NCBI RefSeq assembly: GCF_013404075.1 | Contig: NZ_JACBJQ010000008.1 | Span: 62,001-126,000, forward strand | Source: Mycolicibacterium vinylchloridicum | GTDB taxonomy: Bacteria > Actinomycetota > Actinomycetes > Mycobacteriales > Mycobacteriaceae | DNA: 64,000 nt | Direction of reading: 5' to 3' | Shown: positions 35,668-45,287 of the stretch, piece after piece | Layout of the letters: the number at the start of each line of letters is the position of its first letter | How positions within the stretch are numbered: the stretch's first letter is position 1 | Position numbers and translations under genes: made by a program | Notes under the pieces: generated by a model | Database searches by the model: none | Seen by the model: only the letters and a program-made list of their open reading frames with translations | What the model was told of the DNA's origin: nothing

Positions 35668-35693
35668 TTGCCCGCTGGTTACCGTAGCTAAAC
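35668..35693 (-). promoter_or_regulatory. Weak SigF-like promoter (GTTT-N16-GGGCAA)
   Basis: On the minus strand GGTTT is followed after 16 bases by GGGCAA, one or two mismatches from the SigF -10 box. Position relative to the small secreted protein gene is right. The rest of the 35619-35825 gap shows nothing recognisable. Confidence 0.35.
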
Positions 35694-35825
35694 CGTCTCG
35701 CGTCCAATAGTTTTGGGATGGCCAGCCATGTCGCGACAGCCGTCATGCTCCACGCCGCTGGCGACGTCAAACGGGTCGTTGGCCGTTTCCGGTTGTGCTG
35801 GAGAACCTTTCGCGTGGCTGTCCGC

Positions 35826-37352
35826 TCAGGACCGGGGTGCACCGGCGAAATCCGCGGGGCCAATATCAGGGAGTTGCCGAATACCGAATTGTTCGTGCAG
35901 GACTCGCGCCGCGGCGTGCATGCCACACATCCCGTGCACACCGGGGCCGGGCGGCGTCGACGCCGAGCACAGATACACCGTGTCCAGGGGTGTGCGGTAT
36001 GGATTCCACCTCGGCACCGGCCGGGCCAGCATGCGATACATCGACACCGTGCCCACGGCGATGTCACCGCCGACGTAGTTTGGATTGTGCCCGGCCATCG
36101 CCGCGGCCGGTATACAGCGCGAGCCGATCACCACGTCGCGGAATCCGGGGGCGAACCGCTCGATGTGCGCGGTCACCGCATCGGTCATGTCCAGGGTCGA
36201 GCTGTTCGGCACATGAGCGTAGGTCCACAGCGGCCGTGCGCCCCCCGGCCCGGATCGGGTCGGGTCCACCACCGTGGGCTGGCTCGCCAGGGTCATCGGA
36301 GTGCTGCTGTGCCGCCCGGCCGCTGTGTCGCGCTCGGCCTGCTTCATCTCCTCCCGGCTACCTCCGATGTGCAGGGTTCCTGCCTCGGCCAGCCGGCGAT
36401 CGGTCCACGGCACCGGGCCCGACAGCGCAAAATCGACCTTGGCCACGCCGTTGCCCGGAGCGAATCTTGCCAGCGCAGCGCGGTAGCGCTCGGGTAGCTG
36501 AGTGCCGAACACCCGGCTCAACGTCCACGGTGAGGTGTCGAAGAGGTACGCACGCGCCCGCGGCAACTGGGCGGCGTCGGTGATCTGGCAATCGGTGACC
36601 ACCTCCACCCCGCGGCCCGCCAGATCCATCAGCAACGCATTGGTGATCGACTGGCTGCCACCAACGGGAATCGGCCAGCCGTGGCTGTGCGCCAATGTGC
36701 CCAGGAGCAAAGCCGTTGCACCACCGGCCGGTGCGGGGATCACGACGTTCGCGTGGGCGGCGACACCGGTGAGCAGCGAGCCGGCCCGCGGCGCCCGGCT
36801 CAGCCAGTCCCATAGCGGGGTGCCCAGCTCCACCGCCCGGCCCGCCAGTGCGGCGGCACCGGCCACCCCCGGCACTCGCAGCAGACTGGCCGGCACGCTG
36901 CGAAAGTCACTGAGCCCGAGGTCGCGCACTGTCGCCCAGCCCTCGACAAGTGGGGCCATCACCCTGCGGTACGTCCGGCCTTCCCGCGCCCCGTCCTCGG
37001 CCAACTCGCCCACCGTGCGGTCGAGGTCCTGGTAGGCCACCGCCGCCCGGCCGTCTAGCAGCGGCTGGGCGAACGAGATCGGCGGGCGGAGCAACGCTAC
37101 ACCGCGCGCAGCGAGGTTGAACCGCTCGAAGAACGGCGAGGCGACCGCCATCGGATGCACCGCTGAGCACAGGTCATGCAGTAGCGGAACCCCGAGGTCC
37201 AGTTCCTCGGTGCGACAGCCGCCGCCTGGCGTCGGTTCGGATTCCAGCACCCGGACAGACAAGCCTGCCGCGGCGGCGATCACGGCGGCGGCAAGCCCGT
37301 TCGGGCCGGAGCCGACGATCACCACGTCCGAGGGAGCGTTCACCGTCGTCAC
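35826..37352 (-). CDS. Phytoene-desaturase-like FAD oxidoreductase
   Basis: A 508-residue flavin amine-oxidase/CrtI-type protein with the N-terminal VVIVGSGPNGLAAAVIAA motif, the conserved acidic residue in LESEPTPGGGCRT, and a C-terminal FAD segment (YLCSASTPPGPGVHGMCGMHAA). This family of actinobacterial FAD proteins is common and mostly uncharacterised. No carotenoid genes are nearby, so carotenoid desaturation is unlikely. The GTG at 37352 is chosen because it precedes the first beta-strand. A GTG at 37343 is equally possible. It follows a TetR gene by 31 bases. Confidence 0.8.
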   Translation of the reverse strand: MTTVNAPSDVVIVGSGPNGLAAAVIAAAAGLSVRVLESEPTPGGGCRTEELDLGVPLLHDLCSAVHPMAVASPFFERFNLAARGVALLRPPISFAQPLLDGRAAVAYQDLDRTVGELAEDGAREGRTYRRVMAPLVEGWATVRDLGLSDFRSVPASLLRVPGVAGAAALAGRAVELGTPLWDWLSRAPRAGSLLTGVAAHANVVIPAPAGGATALLLGTLAHSHGWPIPVGGSQSITNALLMDLAGRGVEVVTDCQITDAAQLPRARAYLFDTSPWTLSRVFGTQLPERYRAALARFAPGNGVAKVDFALSGPVPWTDRRLAEAGTLHIGGSREEMKQAERDTAAGRHSSTPMTLASQPTVVDPTRSGPGGARPLWTYAHVPNSSTLDMTDAVTAHIERFAPGFRDVVIGSRCIPAAAMAGHNPNYVGGDIAVGTVSMYRMLARPVPRWNPYRTPLDTVYLCSASTPPGPGVHGMCGMHAAARVLHEQFGIRQLPDIGPADFAGAPRS

Positions 37353-37383
37353 GTACCACCGCTCGCCGGAGGTTAATCCTGTT

Positions 37384-37911
37384 TCAGTGCTTCGCGATGG
37401 CGTGCCAGGCCAGGTCGGCGATGGTCTCGCAGTAGCCGTCCTCGATCTGTTCCTTGGTGTACAGGGCGCGCACGTTGATCGGCGCCAGCACCATCTGCAT
37501 TGCGGCGATCGTGTCGACGCCGGGGCGGATCTCGCCGCGTTCGGCGGCCCGGTCGAATACCGAGCGGATGCTGCTGAACCGCTTGAACCAGAACGCCATG
37601 CGAGTGTCGTTGGCGAACGCGGCCCGGTCATCGACCACCATTGCACGTAACAAGCTGCGGCCGACGTCGGTGTTGACCTGACCGGCCACCGCGAGGGCCA
37701 ACGCCCGAAGATCGTCACGCAGCGAGCCGGTGTCCGGCGCCATCAAGACATCGTCGCTCCAGTACACCAGCGCGTCGAGGGCGAGCGCGCTCGCGTCCTC
37801 CCAATGGCGCCTGACCAGCGCCTCGTCAATTTTGTGGCGGGCACACATGGTCGGGATGTCGAACCGTTCGAGGCCCCACCGAGTCAGCTCGTCGTAGGTG
37901 GCTGACAACAC
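37384..37911 (-). CDS. TetR-like transcriptional regulator with uncertain or frameshifted 5' end
   Basis: A 175-residue protein whose start region (LSATYDELTRWGLERF, then IPTMCARHKIDEALVRRHWED) is the TetR helix-turn-helix, normally preceded by 20-30 residues. The frame stays open upstream to a TGA and encodes a plausible tail (ADTDVPDEVRRT) but has no ATG, GTG or TTG before the GTG at 37911. A GTG at 37975 in another frame, next to GGAGGGG, encodes SNRSRIGA. One frameshift would join it to the tail. Either the gene starts internally, is frameshifted, or uses a rare start. Confidence 0.7.
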   Translation of the reverse strand: MLSATYDELTRWGLERFDIPTMCARHKIDEALVRRHWEDASALALDALVYWSDDVLMAPDTGSLRDDLRALALAVAGQVNTDVGRSLLRAMVVDDRAAFANDTRMAFWFKRFSSIRSVFDRAAERGEIRPGVDTIAAMQMVLAPINVRALYTKEQIEDGYCETIADLAWHAIAKH

Positions 37912-37975
37912 TGTTCGGCGGACCTCGTCGGGGACATCGGTGTCTGCATGCTCCGATTCGGCTCCGATTGCTCAC

Positions 37976-38212
37976 CCCTCCAAACCGCGCCCTGCTCCGC
38001 TCACCAGTCAACCACTGCGGCACGCGCACCACGGCGGAATCGTCCAGCGACGTGGTGTGCGTGCGCGAAGGCACTTTCTTCCAGGACACGCCCGAATGAA
38101 CGTACGGCCGGCCACTGAGCGCTCTGGCAACCTTCTCGATCAATACAGTTCCCCGGTTGAGCGCGGGCACGGCCCGCTATCGTGCTGGTGACTTCGACTG
38201 CAGGAGAACACT
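37976..38212. promoter_or_regulatory. Gap between TetR and MFS transporter genes
   Basis: About 240 bases without a supported gene, holding the divergent promoters. TACAGT at about 38146 and TATCGT at about 38178 are weak -10 candidates for the transporter. No strong palindrome was found. Confidence 0.4.
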
Positions 38213-39535
38213 TTGCCGCCGACCGGTGATCACATAGCGAACACATCGCCCCTTCGCCGGGTGATCACGGGGGCCTCGATCGGAAACGCGGTCGAATGGT
38301 ACGACTTCGCGATCTACGGCTTTCTCGCCACGATCATCTCGGTCAAGTTCTTTCCGCCGGGCAATGACACCGCCGCCCTGTTGAACACCTTCGCGATCTT
38401 CGCCGCGGCATTTTTCATGCGCCCGCTGGGCGGCTTCTTCTTCGGACCGCTCGGCGACCGCATCGGCCGACAGCGGGTGCTGGCCATCGTGATCCTGCTG
38501 ATGTCGGGTTCGACGCTGGCAATCGGCCTGCTGCCCACGTATGCCTCCGCGGGTGTGCTGTCGCCGCTACTGCTGTTGCTGCTGCGCTGTCTGCAGGGAT
38601 TCTCCGCCGGCGGTGAATACGGTGGCGGGGCATGCTATCTCGCCGAGTTCTCGTCCGATCGCCGGCGCGGGCTCGTGGTGGCGTTCCTGGTGTGGTCGGC
38701 GGTGCTGGGTTTCCTGCTCGGGTCGGTCACCGTAACGCTGCTGACGGCCATCCTGCCCGACGGCGCGATGGAGACCTACGGCTGGCGGATTCCGTTCCTG
38801 ATCGCCGGCCCGCTGGGGCTCGTCGGCCTCTACATCCGGCTGCGGCTGGAGGACACACCTGCCTTCGCCGAGCTCTCCGAGGCCGACGACGTCGCCGCGT
38901 CGCCGCTTCGTGAGGCCGTCACGAAGGCGTGGGTACCCATACTTCAGGTGATCGGGCTGATGATCATCCACAACGTCGGCTTCTATGTGGTGTTCACCTA
39001 TCTGCCAACGTATTTCATCAAGACCCTGCACTTCTCCAAGACCGCCTCGTTCGTGTCGATCACCACGGCCAGTGTGGTGGCGCTGGTGCTCATCCTGCCG
39101 CTGGGGGCGCTTTCGGACCGGATTGGGCGGCGACCGCTGCTGATCGGCGGCGCCGTCGGCTTCGCGGTGCTGTCGTACCCGGCATTCCTACTGCTGAACT
39201 CCGGATCGTTGGCCACCGCGATCCTGGCGCACTGCCTACTCGCGGCCATCGAGGCGGTGTTCGTCTCGGTGTCGCTGGTGGCCGCGGCCGAGCTGTTCGC
39301 CACCCGGGTGCGCTACAGCGGCCTGTCGATCGGCTACAACGTGTCGGTCGCCGTGTTCGGTGGGACGACGCCGTACGTGGTCACCCTGCTGGCCGCTCGC
39401 ACCGGCAACGACTACGCCGCAGGCATTTACGTCGTCATCGCCGCCGTGGTGTCGCTGCTCACGGTTCTGACGGTGCGCGAAACCGCCGCCAAACCGCTGC
39501 AGACGCTGGGGGTTAGAGCTCCAGCAGCACCGTGA
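38213..39535 (+). CDS. MFS transporter, metabolite:H+ symporter (ProP/ShiA-like) type
   Basis: A 440-residue, twelve-helix transporter. Family landmarks are [16 protein letters not shown] in helix 1, the loop 2-3 motif [27 protein letters not shown] in helix 4, and the repeated DRIGRRPLL loop. The MHS family carries small carboxylates, betaines or shikimate with protons. The start is TTG at 38213 with AGGAG six bases upstream. Its 3' end overlaps dtd on the other strand by 23 bases. Confidence 0.92.
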   Translation: MPPTGDHIANTSPLRRVITGASIGNAVEWYDFAIYGFLATIISVKFFPPGNDTAALLNTFAIFAAAFFMRPLGGFFFGPLGDRIGRQRVLAIVILLMSGSTLAIGLLPTYASAGVLSPLLLLLLRCLQGFSAGGEYGGGACYLAEFSSDRRRGLVVAFLVWSAVLGFLLGSVTVTLLTAILPDGAMETYGWRIPFLIAGPLGLVGLYIRLRLEDTPAFAELSEADDVAASPLREAVTKAWVPILQVIGLMIIHNVGFYVVFTYLPTYFIKTLHFSKTASFVSITTASVVALVLILPLGALSDRIGRRPLLIGGAVGFAVLSYPAFLLLNSGSLATAILAHCLLAAIEAVFVSVSLVAAAELFATRVRYSGLSIGYNVSVAVFGGTTPYVVTLLAARTGNDYAAGIYVVIAAVVSLLTVLTVRETAAKPLQTLGVRAPAAP

Positions 39536-39944
39536 CCGGTCCGTCGTTGACGAGTTCGACCTGCATGTCGGCGCCGAACATCCCGGTCTCGACGTGTGCG
39601 CCCAACGTGCGCAGGGTCTCGGCGAACTCGGTGACCAGTGGCTCGGCGACAGCCCCGGGAGCGGCCGCATTCCAGGTCGGCCTGCGGCCCTTCATCGTGT
39701 TGGCGTACAGCGTGAACTGGCTGACCACCAGGACCGGTGCGTTGACGTCGGCCGCCGACCGTTCGTCGTCGAGAATTCGTAATTGCCAAAGCTTTTCACC
39801 CAACCGGCGCGCAACGTCCTCGGTGTCGGTATGGGTGACGCCGACCAGGGCCAGCAAGCCCTGGCTCGGTGGCCGGATTTCACCGACCACCTCGCCATCC
39901 ACCGACACCGAGGCCGACGTGACCCGTTGCACCAGCACTCGCAT
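39513..39944 (-). CDS. dtd: D-aminoacyl-tRNA deacylase
   Basis: A 143-residue DTD. The N-terminal [18 protein letters not shown], the SQFTLYA active-site motif and the C-terminal Gly-cisPro motif [11 protein letters not shown] are all intact, and the length is exactly that of the family. It removes D-amino acids, and glycine from tRNA-Ala, as a proofreading step in translation. A TAGCAT box eight bases before the ATG suggests a nearly leaderless mRNA. Confidence 0.96.
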   Translation of the reverse strand: MRVLVQRVTSASVSVDGEVVGEIRPPSQGLLALVGVTHTDTEDVARRLGEKLWQLRILDDERSAADVNAPVLVVSQFTLYANTMKGRRPTWNAAAPGAVAEPLVTEFAETLRTLGAHVETGMFGADMQVELVNDGPVTVLLEL

Positions 39945-39971
39945 GAGCGCCGATGCTAGCGGTCGGATCCG

Positions 39972-41408
39972 TTACTCGCTGACGCCCGCCGGCGAGTAAC
40001 CGAGGATCGCCTTGGTCTCCAGGAAGTCCTCGAAACCTTCTTCGCCCCACTCTCGGCCGTTGCCGCTGGTCTTGTAGCCACCGAACGGGACCTTGATGTC
40101 GAAGGCGTGGTTGATCGCGACGGCACCGGCGCGGATCCGCCGGGCCAGGGCGCGCGCCTGGTCCAGGTCGGCTCCGGAGACGTACCCGTAGAGGCCGTAG
40201 TCGGTGTCGTTGCCGATCTCGACGGCCTGGTCCAGGTCGTCGTAGCCGAGGATGCACAACACGGGCCCGAAGATCTCCTCCCGGGCGATCGTCATGTCGT
40301 TGGTGACGTCGGCGAACACCGTCGGGCGCACGTAGTAGCCGGTGGACAGGCCGTCCGGGCGGCCGGGACCGCCGGCGACCACCGTCGCGCCCTCGTCGAT
40401 GCCCTTCTGGATCAGCCCCTGGACCTTGTCGAACTGCGCTCGCGAGGCCACCGGTCCGATCGCCGAGTTGTCGGCCAGGTCGCCGACCTTGACGCCGTCG
40501 GCGGTCGCCCGGGCGACGGTGACGGCCTCGTCGATCCGATACTTGGGCACCAGCATCCGCGACGGCGCGTTGCAGCTCTGGCCGGAGTTCATCATCATCA
40601 CCGCCACACCCGCGGCGACGCTCTGGCTGAAGGCCTCGTCGTCGAGCACGATGTTCGGGCTCTTGCCGCCGAGTTCCTGGGCTACCCGCTTGACCGTCGG
40701 TGCGGCGTTACGGGCGACCTCGATTCCGGCCCGCGTCGATCCGGTGAACGACACCATGTCGATCCCGGGATGGCTCGACAGCGCGGCGCCGACACCCGGT
40801 CCGTCGCCGAAGACCATGTTGTACACGCCGGCAGGAAGACCGGCGGCATCGATGATTTCGGTGAAGATCTGCCCGGAGAAGGGTGCCACCTCGGACGGCT
40901 TGAGCACCATCGTGCAGCCGGCTGAGAGTGCCGGGAACACCTTGCAGGCGATCTGGTTGATCGGCCAATTCCACGGTGTGATCAATCCACACACCCCGAT
41001 CGGCTCCTTGACCACCAGGCTCTCGCCGCGCTGTTCGTCGAAGTTGTAGTTCTTCAGGACGTCGATGGCGGTCGACAGGTGACCGAGACCCATCATCACC
41101 TGCGGCCCGGCGGCCAGCGACGGCGGCGCGCCCATCTCCTCGTGGACCGCGTCGGCGAGGTCGCCGGCCCGCTTCTGGTATTCGCCCATGATGGCCTGCA
41201 GCGCATCGAGGCGGTCCTCGCGAGTGGACTGCGACCAGGTGTTGAACGCCGTGCGGGCGGCCTTGACGGCCTTGTCGACGTCGGCGTCCGAGCCGAGGGC
41301 GATCGTGCCGCCGACCTGTTCGAGCGTGGGGTTGTCGACGTCAAGGGTCTTCAGCTCGACCGGATCAACCCACTGGCCATCGATGTAGAACTTCAGATAT
41401 TCACGCAT
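39972..41408 (-). CDS. NAD(P)-dependent aldehyde dehydrogenase
   Basis: A 478-residue ALDH with the oxyanion Asn in ITPWNWP, the catalytic Glu in QELGGKSPNIV and the catalytic Cys in NSGQSCNAPSR. C-terminal EEIFGPVLCI and GGYKTSGNGRE complete the fold. It is the last gene of the leftward catabolic operon, 27 bases after the ThDP enzyme, and could oxidise the aldehyde released by that enzyme to an acid for CoA activation. Confidence 0.92.
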   Translation of the reverse strand: MREYLKFYIDGQWVDPVELKTLDVDNPTLEQVGGTIALGSDADVDKAVKAARTAFNTWSQSTREDRLDALQAIMGEYQKRAGDLADAVHEEMGAPPSLAAGPQVMMGLGHLSTAIDVLKNYNFDEQRGESLVVKEPIGVCGLITPWNWPINQIACKVFPALSAGCTMVLKPSEVAPFSGQIFTEIIDAAGLPAGVYNMVFGDGPGVGAALSSHPGIDMVSFTGSTRAGIEVARNAAPTVKRVAQELGGKSPNIVLDDEAFSQSVAAGVAVMMMNSGQSCNAPSRMLVPKYRIDEAVTVARATADGVKVGDLADNSAIGPVASRAQFDKVQGLIQKGIDEGATVVAGGPGRPDGLSTGYYVRPTVFADVTNDMTIAREEIFGPVLCILGYDDLDQAVEIGNDTDYGLYGYVSGADLDQARALARRIRAGAVAINHAFDIKVPFGGYKTSGNGREWGEEGFEDFLETKAILGYSPAGVSE

Positions 41409-41435
41409 AGACGCATCCTGTCACTGGTCGGGTTT

Positions 41436-43151
41436 TCACTGAGTGCCTTCGGCGTACCACGTCCGGAATCGGTCGTATTTCGGCATCTCCTCGGAGTTGG
41501 CCTTCGGGTCGATGCACACATGCACCACGCCGACTTTGCCACTCGCATACGCGCGCTTGATGGCGGGGCCGATCTCGTCTTCTTTCTCGACGTACTCCCC
41601 ATGGCAACCGAATCCCTCGGCGATTTTGTCCATCCGGACGTCCTTGCTCCAGTGCACCCCTGGCTGCGGCGAGGGCTGGGAGAACGTGCGCTTGTAGACA
41701 CCGACTTCGAGGCCCCACTGATGGTCCACGCCGACCACGCACACCAGCGGCAGGCTCTCCCGGGCCGCGGTCTCCAATTCGGCGATGTGGAACAGGAATG
41801 CCGAGTCACTGGTCACCAACATCACCGGACGCTTGCCACCTTCGGCGACCGAGGCGCCCACCGCGTACGGCAGGCCGGTCCCCAGGTGACCGAAGTTCTG
41901 ATTCCAGATCACGTCACGAGGCTTGGTCTGCGAGTACGTCCAACCGAAGATCACGGTCGCGCCGCCGTCGCGGACCATGATGCCGTCGTCCGTGTGTTCG
42001 TCGAACGCCTTGGTCGCCTCGACCACGAACCGGGCCGGGTGAACCGGGGTGCGGCCACGCGGAGCCTCATCGGCCACCCGGGCGAGCTCGGCGGCATCGG
42101 CCTTGATCAGGTTGTCCAGGTTGGCCGACGGGGCACGCGGGGTGTCGCGGAGTGCATCGACCAGCTGCGGCACCACGCCGCGCAGATCGCCCACCAGCGC
42201 CACGTCGACGGGCCGGTTGACGCCGATGGCGGTCGGATCCTGTTCGACGTACACCCATTTGCGGTTCGCGTTGTTCGCGGCCCAATGCTGAGTCTTCCCG
42301 TAGTGCATGGGTTCACCGAGTTCGGTGCCCAGCGCGACACACAGGTCGGATTCCTCCACGGCCTCGTTGGCGGCCGGCGAGAACAGGTACGGGAACGTCC
42401 GGTCCTGCAGGCCGGGGATGAACGAGGTGCCACCGGAGGTCTGGATCACCGGGCAGGCCATCAGATCGGCCAGCTCCCTGACCTCCTGCTGGGTGCGCGA
42501 GGTGTGCACCCCGTGGCCGACGAGCAGCACCGGGCTCTTCGCCTCGCGGATCAGCTTGGCGGCCTCGGCCACCTCGCGCGCGCCGGCGCCCTGGTTGACC
42601 AGCCGGTAGGCACTCGGCGGCGGTGCGTCCGCAACATCGAGCTCGGAGAGGATCACGTGCGACGGGAACTCGACGTAAGCCGGGCCGGGGGTGCCCGACA
42701 TCGCCTTGCGGATGGCCTCGTGGATGATCTCGTCGGTCTGGTCGGCGTACTCGATGGAGCTGCTGTACTTGACCGATGCCGCGAAAAGTGGTTCCTGCTG
42801 TACGAATTGGATGCGGCCGCGGCGCACCCGGCGCTCGGTGACGCGGGCCCGCTGACCGCCGAGAAAGATCACCGGCGAGTTCTCGACGAGTGCGCACTGG
42901 ATCGCGCCGGCGATATTGGCCATCCCGGGGCCCAGCGTGCCGATGCACAGACCGGGCTTGCCGGTCATCCGGGAGGCCGCCTCGGCCATGAAGCCGGCGC
43001 TCAGCTCGTGGTGCGGTGCGACGACCGACCAGCCGCGGGCTTCGGCCTCGGTGAACATGTGCACGAAGTTCGGGTCCGGTATGCCGAACAGTGTGTTGAC
43101 CCCCTCGGCCTCGAATAGGTCGAGAATGCGTTTGTAAACCGGTACACCCAT
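41436..43151 (-). CDS. ThDP-dependent decarboxylase/lyase-like enzyme with a variant cofactor motif
   Basis: A 571-residue protein of the acetolactate synthase / benzoylformate decarboxylase superfamily. The cofactor-activating Glu49 is present (HHELSAGFMAEA). The C-terminal Mg-ThDP motif departs from GDG...NN: it reads TSDSAFLFH and then VVGVDHQWG, so the outer glycines are Ser and the Asn ligand appears to be Asp. The metal could still bind. In this cluster a 2-oxoacid decarboxylase or a 2-hydroxyacyl-CoA lyase is the best guess. Confidence 0.8.
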   Translation of the reverse strand: MGVPVYKRILDLFEAEGVNTLFGIPDPNFVHMFTEAEARGWSVVAPHHELSAGFMAEAASRMTGKPGLCIGTLGPGMANIAGAIQCALVENSPVIFLGGQRARVTERRVRRGRIQFVQQEPLFAASVKYSSSIEYADQTDEIIHEAIRKAMSGTPGPAYVEFPSHVILSELDVADAPPPSAYRLVNQGAGAREVAEAAKLIREAKSPVLLVGHGVHTSRTQQEVRELADLMACPVIQTSGGTSFIPGLQDRTFPYLFSPAANEAVEESDLCVALGTELGEPMHYGKTQHWAANNANRKWVYVEQDPTAIGVNRPVDVALVGDLRGVVPQLVDALRDTPRAPSANLDNLIKADAAELARVADEAPRGRTPVHPARFVVEATKAFDEHTDDGIMVRDGGATVIFGWTYSQTKPRDVIWNQNFGHLGTGLPYAVGASVAEGGKRPVMLVTSDSAFLFHIAELETAARESLPLVCVVGVDHQWGLEVGVYKRTFSQPSPQPGVHWSKDVRMDKIAEGFGCHGEYVEKEDEIGPAIKRAYASGKVGVVHVCIDPKANSEEMPKYDRFRTWYAEGTQ

Positions 43152-43170
43152 GTGAAACTCCTTGATTGCT

Positions 43171-44121
43171 TTACAGATAACGTTGAGCGAGCTCTTTGCG
43201 ATATGTCGCGGGCGAGCCGAACAGCGAACGGTTCAGTGCGGCCCGCTTGAGATAGACGTGGATGCCGCTCTCCCACGTGTAGCCGATGCCCCCGTGCAGT
43301 TGCATCGCCTTACCGACGACGTCGACGGCGGCCCCGCAGGCGTACGACTTCGCCATCGCCGCAGCCACACCGGCCTCAGGTCGGTCGTCGGCCACGGCTT
43401 GGACTGCGGCACTGACAAGTTGACGAGAGACCGCGATCGCCACATGCATGTCCGCACACGCGTGCTTGACCGCCTGGAAAGAACCGATGGGTCTGCCGAA
43501 CTGCTCGCGTACCTTCACGTAGGCGACGGTCGCGGCGAGCATGGCCTGCGCCACGCCGAGGCTGTCACAGGCGATCGCGACGGCAGCACGGTCGTGCACG
43601 CGACGGATCTGCACCTGCGGATCCCCAGCAAAGCGGTGTGTTTCGACGACGGCGCCGGGCACCACAACGGCCAGGCGGCGCGTCTCGTCGAGGACGGGCT
43701 GGGGTCTGACGGTCGCTGCCGTCTCGACCACCGTGTCGCCGTCGAGCATCAGAATCCGTTCGGCGCCTTCGGCATCGGGCACGTAGTCCAAAGGTTCGAA
43801 GGCGACTGTCACCCGGATGGCGCCTGAAGCGATATCCGTCAGCAGCCGGTCCCGGGTGTCGCCGGGCTGCAGGGCATTCACCACACCGAGGGCCAGTACG
43901 GCGCTGCCCAGAAAGCTGGTCGCACTTGCCGCGCGGCCCATCTCCTCACAGATCACGGCCACCTCGGCGAACGTGGCCCCGGCACCGCCGAGATGCTCGG
44001 GCACCTCGAGACCAACCCACCCCGCGTCGACGAGCACCGGCCACCCGATGGTCCGCTCCTTGGCGAGCACGTCGCAGGCCACCGAGCGGAGCTCGGTATG
44101 GAATTCGGAATAGTCGGTCAT
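43171..44121 (-). CDS. Acyl-CoA dehydrogenase subunit (short, pair 1)
   Basis: A 316-residue ACAD with a reduced N-terminal domain. It carries the FAD-binding arm REQFGRPIGSFQAVKHACADM and the QLHGGIGYTWE motif with a candidate catalytic Glu. Its length is below the 380-400 residues of homotetrameric ACADs and fits one chain of the alpha2beta2 dehydrogenases that mycobacteria use on steroid-type CoA esters. The ATG shares one base with the stop of the partner gene (TGATG). Confidence 0.87.
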   Translation of the reverse strand: MTDYSEFHTELRSVACDVLAKERTIGWPVLVDAGWVGLEVPEHLGGAGATFAEVAVICEEMGRAASATSFLGSAVLALGVVNALQPGDTRDRLLTDIASGAIRVTVAFEPLDYVPDAEGAERILMLDGDTVVETAATVRPQPVLDETRRLAVVVPGAVVETHRFAGDPQVQIRRVHDRAAVAIACDSLGVAQAMLAATVAYVKVREQFGRPIGSFQAVKHACADMHVAIAVSRQLVSAAVQAVADDRPEAGVAAAMAKSYACGAAVDVVGKAMQLHGGIGYTWESGIHVYLKRAALNRSLFGSPATYRKELAQRYL

Positions 44122-45287
44122 CACACAACGCTCGGCTCTCGCGGCAGGCCAAGCCCTCGTTCGGCAATGATCGTGCGCTGGATCTCGCTGGCCCCGCCGG
44201 GGATCGTCCACTCCCATGAGCCGATGAAATCCAGCATCCACGACCCGGATTCCCAGCCGCTGGACGCCGGTTTGGTGAGCCGGGTGTGGGCGGCCATGCC
44301 GCCGATCTCGGTGCCGAAATCGGTCATCCGCTGCAGCAGTTCGCTGTAGAACAACTTGACCACCGAGGCGTCCGCCGGGCCGACCCCACCGGAATCGTGG
44401 CGAAGCACCAACTCCCGGCATAGCCCGCGCAGGCCGGCGATCTCGATCTCGAACTGCGCCAGCCGGTCGGCGACCAGCGCATCCTGAATCGGCCGGCAGG
44501 CAGCCACCAGCCAGCGAAAGCCCGCATTGCCCAGGCGCTCGGCCAGTTCCAGCATCGTCATTCCGCGCTCTGCGCCGAGGGTGGCCTGCGCGACCTGCCA
44601 GCCCTGGTTCTCCGCGCCGATCAGATTGGCGGCCGGGATTTCCACGCCGTCGAGGAAGATCTCGCAGAAATGCGAGTCGCCGATGGCGTTGCGGATCGGG
44701 CGCACCTCGACGCCCGGGGTGGTCATGTCCATCAGGAGGTACGAAATGCCCTGACGCTTCGGGGCGTCCGGGTCGGTGCGGGCCAGTAGTAGGCACCAAT
44801 CCGCGTGCAATCCCCCACTGGCCCAGAGCTTCTGACCGTCGACGATGAACGTATCGCCGTCGCGGCGCGCCGTGGTGCGCAGACTGGCCAGGTCGGAACC
44901 GGCCTCGGGTTCTGAGAATCCCTGCACCCAGACCTCGCCGTCGAGAATCGCGGGGAGGTGACGCTGCCGCTGCTCGTCGGTGCCGGCGACCAACAAGGTG
45001 GACGCCGCGTGGTGGATGCCGACGAACGCCAGCACCAGCCGTGGCGCATCGTGGGCGGCCAGCTCGGAATACAGCACGATCTGCTCGTCCACCGGCATTC
45101 CGCCGCCCCACTCGGCCGGCCAGTGCGGCACCGCGAATCCGGCGGCATGCAGCTGCGCGAACCAGTCCTTCTGAAATGCGACGAATTCAGTTTCGCTGGC
45201 ACCGGTTTGGGTCGCTCGCCAGTCGGTGGGTACGTGGACGTCACACCACTGGCGAACCCGCTCGCGAAACTCGTCCAGGTTCGTCAT
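44121..45287 (-). CDS. Acyl-CoA dehydrogenase subunit (full length, pair 1)
   Basis: A 388-residue ACAD with the flavin motif QGFSEPEAGSDLASLRTTA, the WxSGG variant DGQKLWASGG and the C-terminal GGASEIQRTIIAERGLGLPR. It is adjacent and coupled to the short ACAD, the arrangement of heteromeric FadE pairs. The alpha,beta-dehydrogenation of a bulky acyl-CoA is the expected reaction. Its start overlaps the stop of the Gfo/Idh gene by four bases. Confidence 0.9.
   Translation of the reverse strand: MTNLDEFRERVRQWCDVHVPTDWRATQTGASETEFVAFQKDWFAQLHAAGFAVPHWPAEWGGGMPVDEQIVLYSELAAHDAPRLVLAFVGIHHAASTLLVAGTDEQRQRHLPAILDGEVWVQGFSEPEAGSDLASLRTTARRDGDTFIVDGQKLWASGGLHADWCLLLARTDPDAPKRQGISYLLMDMTTPGVEVRPIRNAIGDSHFCEIFLDGVEIPAANLIGAENQGWQVAQATLGAERGMTMLELAERLGNAGFRWLVAACRPIQDALVADRLAQFEIEIAGLRGLCRELVLRHDSGGVGPADASVVKLFYSELLQRMTDFGTEIGGMAAHTRLTKPASSGWESGSWMLDFIGSWEWTIPGGASEIQRTIIAERGLGLPREPSVV

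Noticed and set aside
35826..37352. Carotenoid biosynthesis assignment for the CrtI-like protein
   Set aside because: No other carotenoid genes nearby, and the family is broad in actinobacteria.
39513..39535. The 23-base overlap of the MFS and dtd 3' ends as a sign of misannotation
   Set aside because: Both proteins have complete, conserved C-termini, and convergent overlaps are common in such dense genomes.
41079..43118. 679-codon plus-strand open frame
   Set aside because: Antisense of the ThDP enzyme and ALDH. The minus strand shows the family motifs, and the plus translation is Arg/His-rich without any.
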